From RGIG4097 sp964599875 (GTDB lineage Bacteria; Bacillota; Clostridia; Christensenellales; CAG-917), in contig CAZRHE010000005.1 of NCBI GenBank assembly GCA_964599875.1, positions 25,767 through 89,766 on the forward strand: DNA of 64,000 bases, read 5' to 3'. Shown here one piece after another: positions 43,236 through 51,713 of the stretch; within the stretch, counting starts at the first letter, position 1, and each line of letters starts with the position of its first letter. The translations under genes and the position numbers were made by a program. The notes below the pieces were generated by a model. It did not search any database and was not told the DNA's origin. It saw only the letters and a list, made by a program, of their open reading frames with translations.

Positions 43236-45287
43236 TTAACTGTTCAGCGTTACTGTTTCGAGTGCGTGTACGAATTCCTCGTAATCCGCGTTGAAAATTT
43301 CGCTGAAACATGAGGATATGATTTTTCCGTCGTTGTTGCTTGCAAGCAATTTCTTTGCGGATTTCAGTACGGAATACGTCAGTGGCAATTTGAAATACGG
43401 CGTAGCCGTGCTTCCGCTTTGTCTTGCACCCAGCACGTCGCCCGCTCCTCTCATTTCAAGGTCTTTTTCCGCAAGCAAACTGCCGTCGTCGAAATTCGTC
43501 ATCGCAAGCAATCTGTCAAGCGCCCTATCGGTCGTCGCTTTCGTGTGCAGGAAACAGTATGATTGAGAGCCGTCCCGTCCTACTCGTCCTCTCAATTGAT
43601 GAAGGGAAGCAAGCCCAAATCTGTCCGCGTTGAGAATTGCGATTATGCTTGCTTTCGTGTCTATGCCGACTTCGACGAGAGAGGTTGCGATAAGGACGGA
43701 AATTTTCCCGCTCGAAAAGTTTTCCATGACCTCTCGTTTTTCCTCGTCCGACATTTTGCCATGCAAAATCGATACGGTTAGATTGCTGAATTTGCTTAAA
43801 TATTCGTCTTTGAATTGCGAAATTGAATACAAGTCCTTTCCTTCGCAGTCTTTGATTGTTGGACAAATGATAAACGCTTGTTTTCCGCTTTCACATTCTC
43901 TTGCGATATAGGATAGCATATCGTCGAGTTTCGCATCCGATATGATTTTCGTTTGAATATGAGTGCGCGCCTCTTCTCTTTTTTCGATTTTGGAAACGTC
44001 GATATCGTCGTAGACGGTGAGTGCGAGAGTTCTTGGAATAGGCGTTGCGGTGAGTGTTAGAATATCGCACGCGCCTTTTTCTTCGATTTGAGTCCTGCAA
44101 GACACCCCGAATTTGTGTTGCTCGTCTATGACTGCAAGGGAGAGCGACTTATAATTTACTTCACCACCAACGAGGGATTGAGTGCCGAAAACGGCGTCTA
44201 TATCCCCCGACGACAATCCGCGGAGTATTTCTTTTCTATCTGCGTAATGCGTGCTTGAAGTGAGCAGTGCTACTTTCATTCCGAGTTTGTTTGCAATGGG
44301 CAAAAAGTTGTCGTATTGCTGTTTTGCAAGAATTTCAGTCGGGCACATATATGCGGATTGTTTGGCGCCGTCGAATGATTTTGCAAGTGCGAAATACGCG
44401 ACGACGGACTTCCCAGACCCGACGTCGCCATACACGATTCTCGACATCGTGCGGGGTTTGATTAGGTCGGATGATATTGAAGTCATTGTTTCTTTTTGAG
44501 TGTCGGTCAAACGCCAATTAAGCAAATTTTCGAACCAAAGTATTCCAGAATTTTGAAAATTATAGAATACTTTTCGCTCTTTTGAGGCGTTTTTACGCGA
44601 ATTTCGGTAATTATATAGTCCGCAGGCAAAGTCGAGGGACGCAAGCGTTTCGAGTGCGTTTTCGCACTCTTCTTCGCTTCCCGGGAAATGTGCGGAGCGT
44701 AAAGCGATCCTTATGCTTTCGATTGCGGAATCGGGATTTCCGTATTCGTCGGTTACGTCGTACAAGTTTTTTCCCTGAACGCGCATGCCGTCTATCGCGT
44801 TTTCGATGATATTTTTAAAGGTGCGCTGCCCTATTAAACCTTTCAGCGGATAGACCGTGAATACGCCTTTATTTAGGCGTTTGATTTTGTCTTCGGGCTC
44901 GAAAGTCGGATTGATTAAAATCACGTCGCCGTTAATCTTCGTGATTTTTGCAAGGATTCTGAAACTCTTGCCTATTTCGAAATCTCCGTATAGATACGGT
45001 TGATTGTAAAATATCCCTTTGAAGAAAAATCGCTTGTTCGAAATTTTGTCAAGGAAAGTCACCATGAAAGATTTCGTGCCTCTACTTGACGGCTCCGTAA
45101 CTCTGACGACTTCCCCTATTAATAAACAAAATTGCCCTTCTTCGGCATATAAAGCCGATTCGGGCAATTTGAGATTTACGTATTTCGACGGCAGAAAGGA
45201 AATCAGTCCGCCGACCGAGGTTATTCCCAACTCGGAAAGTTTTGCAATCGTGGATTCTCCGATTCCTTTGACTGCTTTAAGTTCCAT
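43236..45287 (-). CDS. recG: ATP-dependent DNA helicase RecG
   Basis: RecG regresses stalled forks and branch-migrates Holliday junctions. The 683 aa protein has an N-terminal wedge OB domain, Walker A GDVGSGKSVVAYFA, the DEQH box VIDEQHKFGV, the TATPIPRTLALT block and motif VI QLRGRVGRDGSQSY. It starts one base after the fakA stop. The asp23-fakA-recG order is conserved in Bacillota. Confidence 0.96.
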   Translation of the reverse strand: MELKAVKGIGESTIAKLSELGITSVGGLISFLPSKYVNLKLPESALYAEEGQFCLLIGEVVRVTEPSSRGTKSFMVTFLDKISNKRFFFKGIFYNQPYLYGDFEIGKSFRILAKITKINGDVILINPTFEPEDKIKRLNKGVFTVYPLKGLIGQRTFKNIIENAIDGMRVQGKNLYDVTDEYGNPDSAIESIRIALRSAHFPGSEEECENALETLASLDFACGLYNYRNSRKNASKERKVFYNFQNSGILWFENLLNWRLTDTQKETMTSISSDLIKPRTMSRIVYGDVGSGKSVVAYFALAKSFDGAKQSAYMCPTEILAKQQYDNFLPIANKLGMKVALLTSSTHYADRKEILRGLSSGDIDAVFGTQSLVGGEVNYKSLSLAVIDEQHKFGVSCRTQIEEKGACDILTLTATPIPRTLALTVYDDIDVSKIEKREEARTHIQTKIISDAKLDDMLSYIARECESGKQAFIICPTIKDCEGKDLYSISQFKDEYLSKFSNLTVSILHGKMSDEEKREVMENFSSGKISVLIATSLVEVGIDTKASIIAILNADRFGLASLHQLRGRVGRDGSQSYCFLHTKATTDRALDRLLAMTNFDDGSLLAEKDLEMRGAGDVLGARQSGSTATPYFKLPLTYSVLKSAKKLLASNNDGKIISSCFSEIFNADYEEFVHALETVTLNS

Positions 45288-45288
45288 C

Positions 45289-46944
45289 TTATTCAGCCGA
45301 CAAAACGTAGTAATAATGCGGTTGACCGCCGTAATATACGGCTATTTCGAGGTCGGGTTTGGCTTCGGTCAAGATTTCGACTACGCGATTTGCCTCTTGC
45401 TCGGTCACGTCTTCTCCGTAATAGAGGGTGAGCATATCCGCGTCTTTCGCGATTTTGGATGCGGTTATCACCGTCGCTTCTGCAATCGAGCCGCTCTTTG
45501 CAACGATTTTCTTGTTGCATATGCCGATTATATCCCCTTCTTTCACCGAGTAGCCGTTCATACGAGTGTTGCGGACTGCGTGAGTGATTTCAGCGGATTT
45601 GACGTTTTGATAGGATTCCTTCATATTCTCGAAGTTTTCCTCTGCGGAAACTTCGGTCGAGAACACGAGAGCCGCGGAAACGCCTTCGGGCATACAAGTC
45701 GTGGGCACGACGAATACGTTGACGTCGGCAATTTCTTTCGCTTGCTCTGCGGCAAGGATGATATTCGGGTTGTTGGGAAGCACGAAAACGTTCTTTGCGT
45801 CCGCGGCGTTGATTGCGCCGAGAATGTCTTGAACGCTCGGATTCATGGTTTGACCGCCCTCGACAACGACGTCTACGAGCAAATCTTTGAATATCGCCGC
45901 CATTCCGTCGCCTGCGCAAACGGAAACCATGGCAAATTCCTTTTTAGGAACTTTCTTACTCTTTTGTTCGTCGCCCGTTTCGCCTTTGATTTTACGGTTT
46001 TGTTCCACCATATTTTCGATTTTGATATCGATAAGTTCACCGAGTTTCAACGCTGCTTTGAGCGCTTTGTCGGGTTCGTTGGTGTGAACGTGGGTTTTGA
46101 CCATATCGAGGTCGCCGATAACGAGCACGCAATCGCCAATCTGCGTGAGATAATCGCGATATTTGTCGATATCGCTGAGCGTCGTTGCGGTTTTCAGATG
46201 CGTGATGAAAAATTCCGTGCAATATTGGAAGGTGATATGCTCGTAATCGTTCGTCATGACGTCCTCTTCCGTTGCGAGAAGGTCGCTTGAAATCACGGGA
46301 CGGACGGCGTCTTCGCGAATCATCTTGATTTCTTCGCCGACCAACGTGGAATAGAATCCGTCGATTATGGTGAGCAATCCTCTTCCGCCTGCGTCCACGA
46401 CGCCCGCTTTTGCAAGCACGGGGAGCATTTCGGGAGTTTTTTGAAGAATTTCTTCACCAGCCGCGATGACTTGTTTCAAAAATTCTTCGAACTCTATTTT
46501 TCTCTTTGCGATTTTAACGGAGTTTTCCGCCATGACGCGGACAACCGTCAAAATAGTGCCTTCTTTAGGTTTTTGGACTGCGCTGTATGCGATTTCCGTG
46601 CCTTTCTTGAGAGCCGCGGAAAAATCTTTTGCGTTGATTTCGGTCTTGTTTTCGAACGCGACCGCGAAACCTTTCAATATTTGCGACAAAATAACGCCGC
46701 TGTTTCCTCTTGCGCCCGTGAGTGCGCCTTTGGCAAAAGCAAGGGATATTTTGCCTATATCCGTTGAATCGGAAACGCCGAGTTCGCGAACTGCGGACGC
46801 CATAGTCAGGAACATATTCGTTCCCGTATCGCCGTCGGGGACGGGAAAGACGTTGAGTTCGTCCACAAGCGCGCGATTAAGTTCGAGTGCTTTTGCGCCG
46901 CCCGCCAGCATTTCCTTGAATTTTGTGCCGTTGATACTTAACAT
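45289..46944 (-). CDS. fakA: DhaL-domain fatty acid kinase catalytic subunit FakA (YloV)
   Basis: FakA phosphorylates FakB-bound exogenous fatty acids for phospholipid synthesis. The N-terminal DhaL kinase domain contains NVFPVPDGDTGTNMF with Asp37 and Asp39 as Mg-ADP ligands, and GARGNSGVILSQIL. The C-terminal YloV domains follow, with CAGDGMAAIF and VFVLPNNPNI. The 551 aa length is full. No fakB/degV gene is in the window. A good GAGG site precedes ATG. Confidence 0.93.
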   Translation of the reverse strand: MLSINGTKFKEMLAGGAKALELNRALVDELNVFPVPDGDTGTNMFLTMASAVRELGVSDSTDIGKISLAFAKGALTGARGNSGVILSQILKGFAVAFENKTEINAKDFSAALKKGTEIAYSAVQKPKEGTILTVVRVMAENSVKIAKRKIEFEEFLKQVIAAGEEILQKTPEMLPVLAKAGVVDAGGRGLLTIIDGFYSTLVGEEIKMIREDAVRPVISSDLLATEEDVMTNDYEHITFQYCTEFFITHLKTATTLSDIDKYRDYLTQIGDCVLVIGDLDMVKTHVHTNEPDKALKAALKLGELIDIKIENMVEQNRKIKGETGDEQKSKKVPKKEFAMVSVCAGDGMAAIFKDLLVDVVVEGGQTMNPSVQDILGAINAADAKNVFVLPNNPNIILAAEQAKEIADVNVFVVPTTCMPEGVSAALVFSTEVSAEENFENMKESYQNVKSAEITHAVRNTRMNGYSVKEGDIIGICNKKIVAKSGSIAEATVITASKIAKDADMLTLYYGEDVTEQEANRVVEILTEAKPDLEIAVYYGGQPHYYYVLSAE

Positions 46945-46956
46945 TTATTTCCTCAA

Positions 46957-47307
46957 TCAGACTCTTATGCCGACTACGTTGACCTGTACGCGTTTGACGC
47001 GCATGCCGGTGAAGTTTTCGAGTGCAAACTTGACCGTATCGGCAATGGATTTCTTTACTGTTTCTATGTTCACTCCGAGTTTCAGTATAACGAAAACCTC
47101 GACGAACATAAGGTTATCGACCGTTGCAACCTTTATGCCTTTGCCGAGGGAACTCTTTCCCCAAAGATGACCGACGTTGTCGCTGAAACGGCGTGAAACC
47201 ATTTCGAGTACGCCATAGCAGTCCGCCGCTGCGGACGATGCGATGATGGCGACAGCCTCGTCGGATATGGAGATTTTTCCGTATTTGTTTGACGTTGTGA
47301 GTGACAT
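46957..47307 (-). CDS. Asp23/YloU-family alkaline shock protein
   Basis: This small cytoplasmic protein of the Asp23/Gls24 family has 116 aa. Family blocks are ISDEAVAIIASSAAADCYGV near the N-terminus and IETVKKSIADTVKFALENFTG near the C-terminus. It precedes fakA by 12 bp, as in Bacillus subtilis (yloU-yloV). A link to envelope stress is inferred from relatives. Confidence 0.92.
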   Translation of the reverse strand: MSLTTSNKYGKISISDEAVAIIASSAAADCYGVLEMVSRRFSDNVGHLWGKSSLGKGIKVATVDNLMFVEVFVILKLGVNIETVKKSIADTVKFALENFTGMRVKRVQVNVVGIRV

Positions 47308-47327
47308 TTATTTTTACCTATGTCAAG

Positions 47328-47356
47328 ATTTTACTATATGTGAAAATATTTTGCAA
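47328..47356 (-). promoter_or_regulatory. Promoter of asp23-fakA-recG
   Basis: TTGCAA (47351-47356), 17 bp and TAAAAT (47328-47333). It is divergent from the rpmB promoter 29 bp away. Confidence 0.7.
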
Positions 47357-47384
47357 CTAAATGAATAATTTTGCGTTGAATCAG

Positions 47385-47413
47385 TTGCCAAAACTCTGCG
47401 AATTTGTTAGAAT
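47385..47413 (+). promoter_or_regulatory. rpmB promoter (extended -10)
   Basis: TTGCCA (47385-47390), 17 bp and TAGAAT (47408-47413) with an upstream TG. The 12 bases TGTTAGAATATC are identical at the DUF1508 promoter near 62520. Confidence 0.72.
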
Positions 47414-47440
47414 ATCAACGATTTGAAGGAGGTACTAGAT

Positions 47441-47632
47441 ATGTCCAGAGTATGCAGTGTATGCGGTAAAGGCAGAATGAGCGGCAACATGGTCAGCCAC
47501 TCTAATAGAAAAACCAGACGCAGTTGGGCGCCCAACGTCCAAAAAGTCAAAGCAAAAACCGCGAACGGTGGCACGGAATACGTCTACGTTTGCGCACATT
47601 GTCTTCGCGCCGGCAAAATCGATCGCGCGTAA
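47441..47632 (+). CDS. rpmB: 50S ribosomal protein L28
   Basis: L28 is a small 50S protein. The 63 aa protein starts MSRVCSVCGKGRMSGNMVSH and ends with CAHCLRAGK, so both CxxC pairs of the zinc-binding form are kept. ATG 47441 follows GAAGGAGGT; an earlier in-frame ATG lies before this ribosome-binding site. It is monocistronic, with promoter and terminator. Confidence 0.96.
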   Translation: MSRVCSVCGKGRMSGNMVSHSNRKTRRSWAPNVQKVKAKTANGGTEYVYVCAHCLRAGKIDRA

Positions 47633-47655
47633 TTTTTGATTGAAACAATGAAACT

Positions 47656-47678
47656 GCCCGTCAACGACGGGCTTTTTT
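47656..47678 (+). terminator. Terminator of rpmB
   Basis: GCCCGTC and GACGGGC form a perfect stem with loop AAC, followed by six T residues. It lies against the 3' end of spoVM on the other strand. Confidence 0.9.
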
Positions 47679-47679
47679 C

Positions 47680-47757
47680 TTATTCTTCTCTTTTCTTTCT
47701 GAAAAATCGAACTATGGGTTTGAGCCACTTCGGGATACTCACGCAAATTATTTTCAT
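47680..47757 (-). CDS. spoVM: Stage V sporulation protein M (SpoVM), 25 aa
   Basis: SpoVM is an amphipathic peptide that recognises the convex forespore membrane and anchors the spore coat through SpoIVA. The 25 codons read MKIICVSIPKWLKPIVRF followed by FRKKREE. Aligned without gaps to the Bacillus subtilis protein as I remember it, Met1, Lys2, Pro9, Lys10, Leu12, Ile15, Val16 and Arg17 agree; Pro9 is known to matter for localisation. The strong site GGAGGCG precedes ATG. The position between rpe and rpmB matches Bacillus subtilis. A SigE promoter is not clear; TATAAT lies 15-20 bp upstream. Confidence 0.85.
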   Translation of the reverse strand: MKIICVSIPKWLKPIVRFFRKKREE

Positions 47758-47811
47758 TTTCGCCTCCGAAACATTATATTGCGCTCCTCTCTCCCTTGAC
47801 ACAAGAATATG

Positions 47812-47836
47812 AAAAGCGGACGAAATTTTCGTCCGC
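47812..47836 (-). terminator. Terminator after rpe, upstream of spoVM
   Basis: GCGGACGAAA and TTTCGTCCGC form a perfect long stem followed by TTTTC on the minus strand. It separates spoVM from the preceding operon. Confidence 0.75.
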
Positions 47837-47914
47837 AATCTTTATCGTGAATATTTGATGCATTATTTATTCTTTTGCAGACAGACAACCATATCTTTCA
47901 CGAAACTCGCGACT

Positions 47915-48577
47915 TTAGAATTTCGCTTCGATTTGCATGGATGCGACCGCGCCCGAGGGAGATTCCGCCTTGAAGACCGCACTGCCTGCTACTACGACGT
48001 TTGCGCCCGCCTCTACGCACTCCGCGATATTGGACGGACAAACGCCGCCGTCGAGTTCGATATCGTAGCGATATCCGTTTTTGATTTTGAGGTCGTAAAC
48101 TTTCTTTGCCATTTCAAGTCTGTCCGCTTTGAAAGATTGTCCGCCAAAACCTGCTTGAACGGTCATGATGAGAACGAGATCAACGTCCGCAAGATAAGGC
48201 TCGATAACTTCAAAGGGTTGGTCTGCGTTCAGCACGACGCCCGAGAGTTTTCCTTTGGATTTAATTGTTTCGAGTGCGCCTTTCGCGTCCTTGCTCGCCT
48301 CGGGGTGAAAAGTCACGAGATCCGCGCCCGCGTCGCAGAATTGTCCCACGTATTTTTCGGGTTCGGTAATCATGAGATGTACGTCGAGAAATTGATCGGT
48401 GTATTTGCGAAGAGCCTTAATCATAGGCATTCCAAAGGTGATATTAGGCACGTAAACGCCGTCCATGACGTCGCAATGCACCCAATCCGCGCCCCATTCT
48501 TTGACGTGTTCGACGGCCTCCGCCATCTTTCCGAAGTCAGCCGACAAAATGCTCGGCGCGACTTTAACCTTACTCAT
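47915..48577 (-). CDS. rpe: Ribulose-phosphate 3-epimerase
   Basis: Rpe interconverts ribulose 5-phosphate and xylulose 5-phosphate in the pentose phosphate pathway. The 220 aa TIM barrel begins VKVAPSILSADFGKM and has HCDVMDGVYVPNITFG, VHLMITEPEKY, VQAGFGGQSF and ELDGGVCPSN, the complete metal-ligand set. It overlaps the rsgA 3' end by eight bases and has AGGAGG. Confidence 0.97.
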   Translation of the reverse strand: MSKVKVAPSILSADFGKMAEAVEHVKEWGADWVHCDVMDGVYVPNITFGMPMIKALRKYTDQFLDVHLMITEPEKYVGQFCDAGADLVTFHPEASKDAKGALETIKSKGKLSGVVLNADQPFEVIEPYLADVDLVLIMTVQAGFGGQSFKADRLEMAKKVYDLKIKNGYRYDIELDGGVCPSNIAECVEAGANVVVAGSAVFKAESPSGAVASMQIEAKF

Positions 48578-49424
48578 ACTTATTTTTCCTCCTTTCTTGC
48601 AATTCGCTGTAAATTGCTTTATATCTTTCGTATCTTCCCGTTCCGATTTCCTTGCCTACGTGCGGTTTGACCGCGCAATCGGGCTCGTCGATATGCGTGC
48701 AGGTATTGAAACGGCAATTCTTGCGATAAACTTCGAGGTCGTCGAAATAAAGTCGCAAGTCTTCGGGCTCGACGTCGACGGTTTCGAGCATACTGAATCC
48801 GCAAGTGTCCGCAAAGTACGTTCCGCCCAAGTTGTATATTTCCACCTTTCTCGTGGTGTTTTTACCGCGTTTGATTTTTTTCGCCAGTTCGCCGACTTCG
48901 CAAAGGTCGCGGTCGAGAACGGTGTTTATTATCGAGGATTTTCCGACGGCGGATTGTCCCGCAAAACACGCCGTTTTGCCTTTTGCCGCCGACACGATTT
49001 CGTCTATGCCGTCCCCGCTGTCCGCCGAACAGCGAATCACTCTCAATACGTTATTATACTCCGAAAGGTCGATGAAATCAATATCCGATTTGTTTTGAAC
49101 GAGGATAGGTTCGACGTTTTGTTCGAGACAATTTACGACGACCTTGTCTACGAGCATAAAATCGGGTTCGGGCTCGGGTGCGATAACGATGAAACACACG
49201 TCGATATTGCTGACGTACGGACGGATGAGTTTGTTTTTTCTCGGCAAAACCTCTTCGATGACGAAACTATCCCTTTCCTTAAAAATCTCAACGTAGTCGC
49301 CGACAAAAATATTGCCGTCCGCTTTGAGTTTTTTGCGCGCGAAACAAGTCCTGACGCCGTTTTCGGTGTCAACGAAGAACTTTGAGGATACCGCTTTTAT
49401 TACTCTGCCTTTTTCAAGTTTCAC
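48570..49424 (-). CDS. rsgA: Ribosome small-subunit GTPase RsgA
   Basis: RsgA is a circularly permuted GTPase that checks late 30S maturation. The order is OB fold, G4 NKSD (111-114), G1 GQSAVGKSS (156-164), then G3, then a zinc domain CRFNTCTHIDEPDC. G3 reads DTCG instead of DTPG. I chose GTG 49424 (284 aa), which has GAGGAG seven bases upstream; the TTG at 49439 lies before this site. It overlaps the rpe start. Confidence 0.94.
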   Translation of the reverse strand: MKLEKGRVIKAVSSKFFVDTENGVRTCFARKKLKADGNIFVGDYVEIFKERDSFVIEEVLPRKNKLIRPYVSNIDVCFIVIAPEPEPDFMLVDKVVVNCLEQNVEPILVQNKSDIDFIDLSEYNNVLRVIRCSADSGDGIDEIVSAAKGKTACFAGQSAVGKSSIINTVLDRDLCEVGELAKKIKRGKNTTRKVEIYNLGGTYFADTCGFSMLETVDVEPEDLRLYFDDLEVYRKNCRFNTCTHIDEPDCAVKPHVGKEIGTGRYERYKAIYSELQERRKNKYE

Positions 49425-49425
49425 G

Positions 49426-50457
49426 TTAGTTCTCCTCAAGATATCTGCGTCTTAACTGTCCGCAAGCGCCCTCTATATCGTTGCCGAGAGAGCGACGAAT
49501 GGTTGCTGATACGCCGAGTTTGTTTAGTTTTTCAAGAAAATCTTTCGTTGCGTCCTCTGTTGGTGCGGAGTGATTTCTCTCTTTCACTTCGTTGAGCCTA
49601 ATAAGGTTTATATGCGACGGAAAACCTTTCGTCAGTCGCGCAAGTTCTTTCGCGCAATCGTCGCTATCGTTTTCCCCTTTGATGAGAGTGTATTCGAAGA
49701 TGACTCTTCTTCCCGTTTTTTCAAAATAATACCTTGCCGCCGACACGATTTTTTCGATATTGTATTTCTTGTTCACGGGCATAAGGGATGAACGTAAATC
49801 GTCGAAAGGCGCGTGCAAACTGATTGAAAGCGTCACTTTATGTCCGCTATCCGCAAATTTGCGCACCTTATCCGCAAGCCCCGACGTTGACAAGGATATA
49901 TTTCTTTCGCTGATATTTATTCCGTTTTCGGCGGATACGAGGTCGAGGAATTTAAGCACGTTGTCGTAGTTGTCGAAAGGCTCTCCGCTCCCCATAAGCA
50001 CGATATTCGTGACCGCGCGATTGTCTTTAATCGATCCGCCGTTGTCGCGATTGACCGCAATCACTTGTCCGAGAATTTCACCAGCCGTCAAGTTCCTGAG
50101 AAGTCCGTCAAGACCGCTTGCGCAGAAAGTACAACCCATTCTGCAACCTATTTGAGTGCTGACGCAAATGGTGTTGCCGTAGTCGTGCGGCATATAAACG
50201 CCTTCTATAAGATTGCCGTCTGTAAGGCGGAATAGATATTTAATCGTGCCCGACTTCCCTACGTACTTTTCGAGTATCGAAACGGGATTCGCGATATAGT
50301 TTTCCGTCAAAAATGCGCGGATATCCTTTTTTAAGGACGTCATTTCGTCGAAATCGCAACCTTTATGCAAGAACATGAAAATCTGCCCGCCGAGATATTT
50401 AGGTTCGGGGAACAGCGCTTTGAGTTCTTCGAGAGTGAGTCCGAGTAAATCCGTCAT
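49426..50457 (-). CDS. rlmN: Dual-specificity rRNA/tRNA adenine-C2 methyltransferase RlmN
   Basis: RlmN is a radical-SAM enzyme that methylates C2 of A2503 in 23S rRNA and A37 in some tRNAs. The cluster motif is CRMGCTFCASG, and the C-terminal catalytic cysteine lies in EGACGQLRRRYL. The 343 aa length is normal. ATG overlaps the rsmB stop (ATGA). In Bacillus subtilis prpC and prkC follow rlmN; here rsgA follows directly. Confidence 0.96.
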   Translation of the reverse strand: MTDLLGLTLEELKALFPEPKYLGGQIFMFLHKGCDFDEMTSLKKDIRAFLTENYIANPVSILEKYVGKSGTIKYLFRLTDGNLIEGVYMPHDYGNTICVSTQIGCRMGCTFCASGLDGLLRNLTAGEILGQVIAVNRDNGGSIKDNRAVTNIVLMGSGEPFDNYDNVLKFLDLVSAENGINISERNISLSTSGLADKVRKFADSGHKVTLSISLHAPFDDLRSSLMPVNKKYNIEKIVSAARYYFEKTGRRVIFEYTLIKGENDSDDCAKELARLTKGFPSHINLIRLNEVKERNHSAPTEDATKDFLEKLNKLGVSATIRRSLGNDIEGACGQLRRRYLEEN

Positions 50458-51713
50458 AGTTTTTTGAGCCTTGCTATATAGAATCCGTCCCCGCCGTCCG
50501 TGGGTAGGAGTTTCATTGAATACGCGCCGTCCGTCGCTCCTGAAATTTCAGGGAGCGCATCGGGAACGCACTTGCCTTCTTTCAGTATGAAATCGACTAC
50601 GTCGTCGTTTTCTTCATGGAAAAGCGTGCAGGTCGAGTAGACGATTACGCCGCCTTTTTTTGTATATTCGACAGCGTTCGACAAAATCTTCTTTTGAATT
50701 TCGGCGATATCCGCAATATCATTTTCCCCTCTTTGCAAAAACACGTCCGGGTGCTTTCTGAACGTGCCGAAACAAGAGCAAGGCGCGTCGCAAAGCACGT
50801 AATCGAATTTGTTTTGCCATTCTTTTCTGAACGCCGTGCCGTCGTTGACGACGGTATATATATTGCTCGCGCGCATGCGCGCAGCGTATTTTTCTATGAG
50901 ATTAAGCCTATGTTCGTATAAATCGCAAGCGGTTATTTCGCTATCTTGTGCAAGTTCGCTCATCAAAACCGCTTTCCCGCCCGGTGCAGAACAAAGATCG
51001 AGTATTTTCGAGCCGTTTTCCGGGTCGAGTGCGTAGACCGCCTTAATCGACGATGAAGATTGAAAGGTGATTCGTCCGTCGTTGAATAAGTCTTTGACCG
51101 TCTTATTGTCCGCGGGGACGAGCAGAGTGCCGACTTCTCCGTCATTATGAGGAATCCCCTTTTCGTCGAGTTTTGTAAGCACTTCCCGCCTTGACGTGTT
51201 GCCGTTGATTCTTACGCTTTCATACGTGGTTACGGGAGCGTCGAGCATCTCGACGACCTTATCTTTGCCGTACTCTGAAATTATCCTTTTCAAAAACCAT
51301 TCGGGCAAAGAATATTTGACGGACAAGTATTTTTTATCGTTAGGTTTCGGGAGTTTGTAGTCTTTATTCGCAACTCTTTTGAGCACGGCGTTGATAAAAC
51401 CGGGTTGAACGTCTTTTCCCGCCGTCTTTGCGACTTCGACTGTTTCGCTGACGATTGCAAACGCAGGCACTGCGGTGAGATTGTTAAGCGCATAAGTGCC
51501 GATCTTAAGCAACGTATACGCTTTATCCGACGGTTTCTTTTTCACAAATTGCGAAAGTATATATTCGATTTCCACGTTGCGCTCCAAAACGCCGTACACG
51601 AGTTTCGTTGTCATGTCGTCCGTTTTGCAATCCGAAAGCGCGCGGTTGGAATAACTTCCGTCCACGAACACTTTGGTGAGAATTTTCAGCGCGTTAGAAA
51701 TGTACTTTCTCAA
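50454..51713 (-). CDS. rsmB: 16S rRNA m5C967 methyltransferase RsmB (Sun)
   Basis: RsmB methylates C967 in 16S rRNA. A NusB-like N-terminal domain (about 1-130) is followed by the methyltransferase with DLCSAPGGKAVLM (SAM), catalytic DAPCSCFGTFRKHPD and YSTCTLFHEEND, giving both conserved cysteines. The protein is 419 aa. The start is TTG 51713, overlapping the fmt stop as TTGA. Confidence 0.95.
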   Translation of the reverse strand: MRKYISNALKILTKVFVDGSYSNRALSDCKTDDMTTKLVYGVLERNVEIEYILSQFVKKKPSDKAYTLLKIGTYALNNLTAVPAFAIVSETVEVAKTAGKDVQPGFINAVLKRVANKDYKLPKPNDKKYLSVKYSLPEWFLKRIISEYGKDKVVEMLDAPVTTYESVRINGNTSRREVLTKLDEKGIPHNDGEVGTLLVPADNKTVKDLFNDGRITFQSSSSIKAVYALDPENGSKILDLCSAPGGKAVLMSELAQDSEITACDLYEHRLNLIEKYAARMRASNIYTVVNDGTAFRKEWQNKFDYVLCDAPCSCFGTFRKHPDVFLQRGENDIADIAEIQKKILSNAVEYTKKGGVIVYSTCTLFHEENDDVVDFILKEGKCVPDALPEISGATDGAYSMKLLPTDGGDGFYIARLKKL

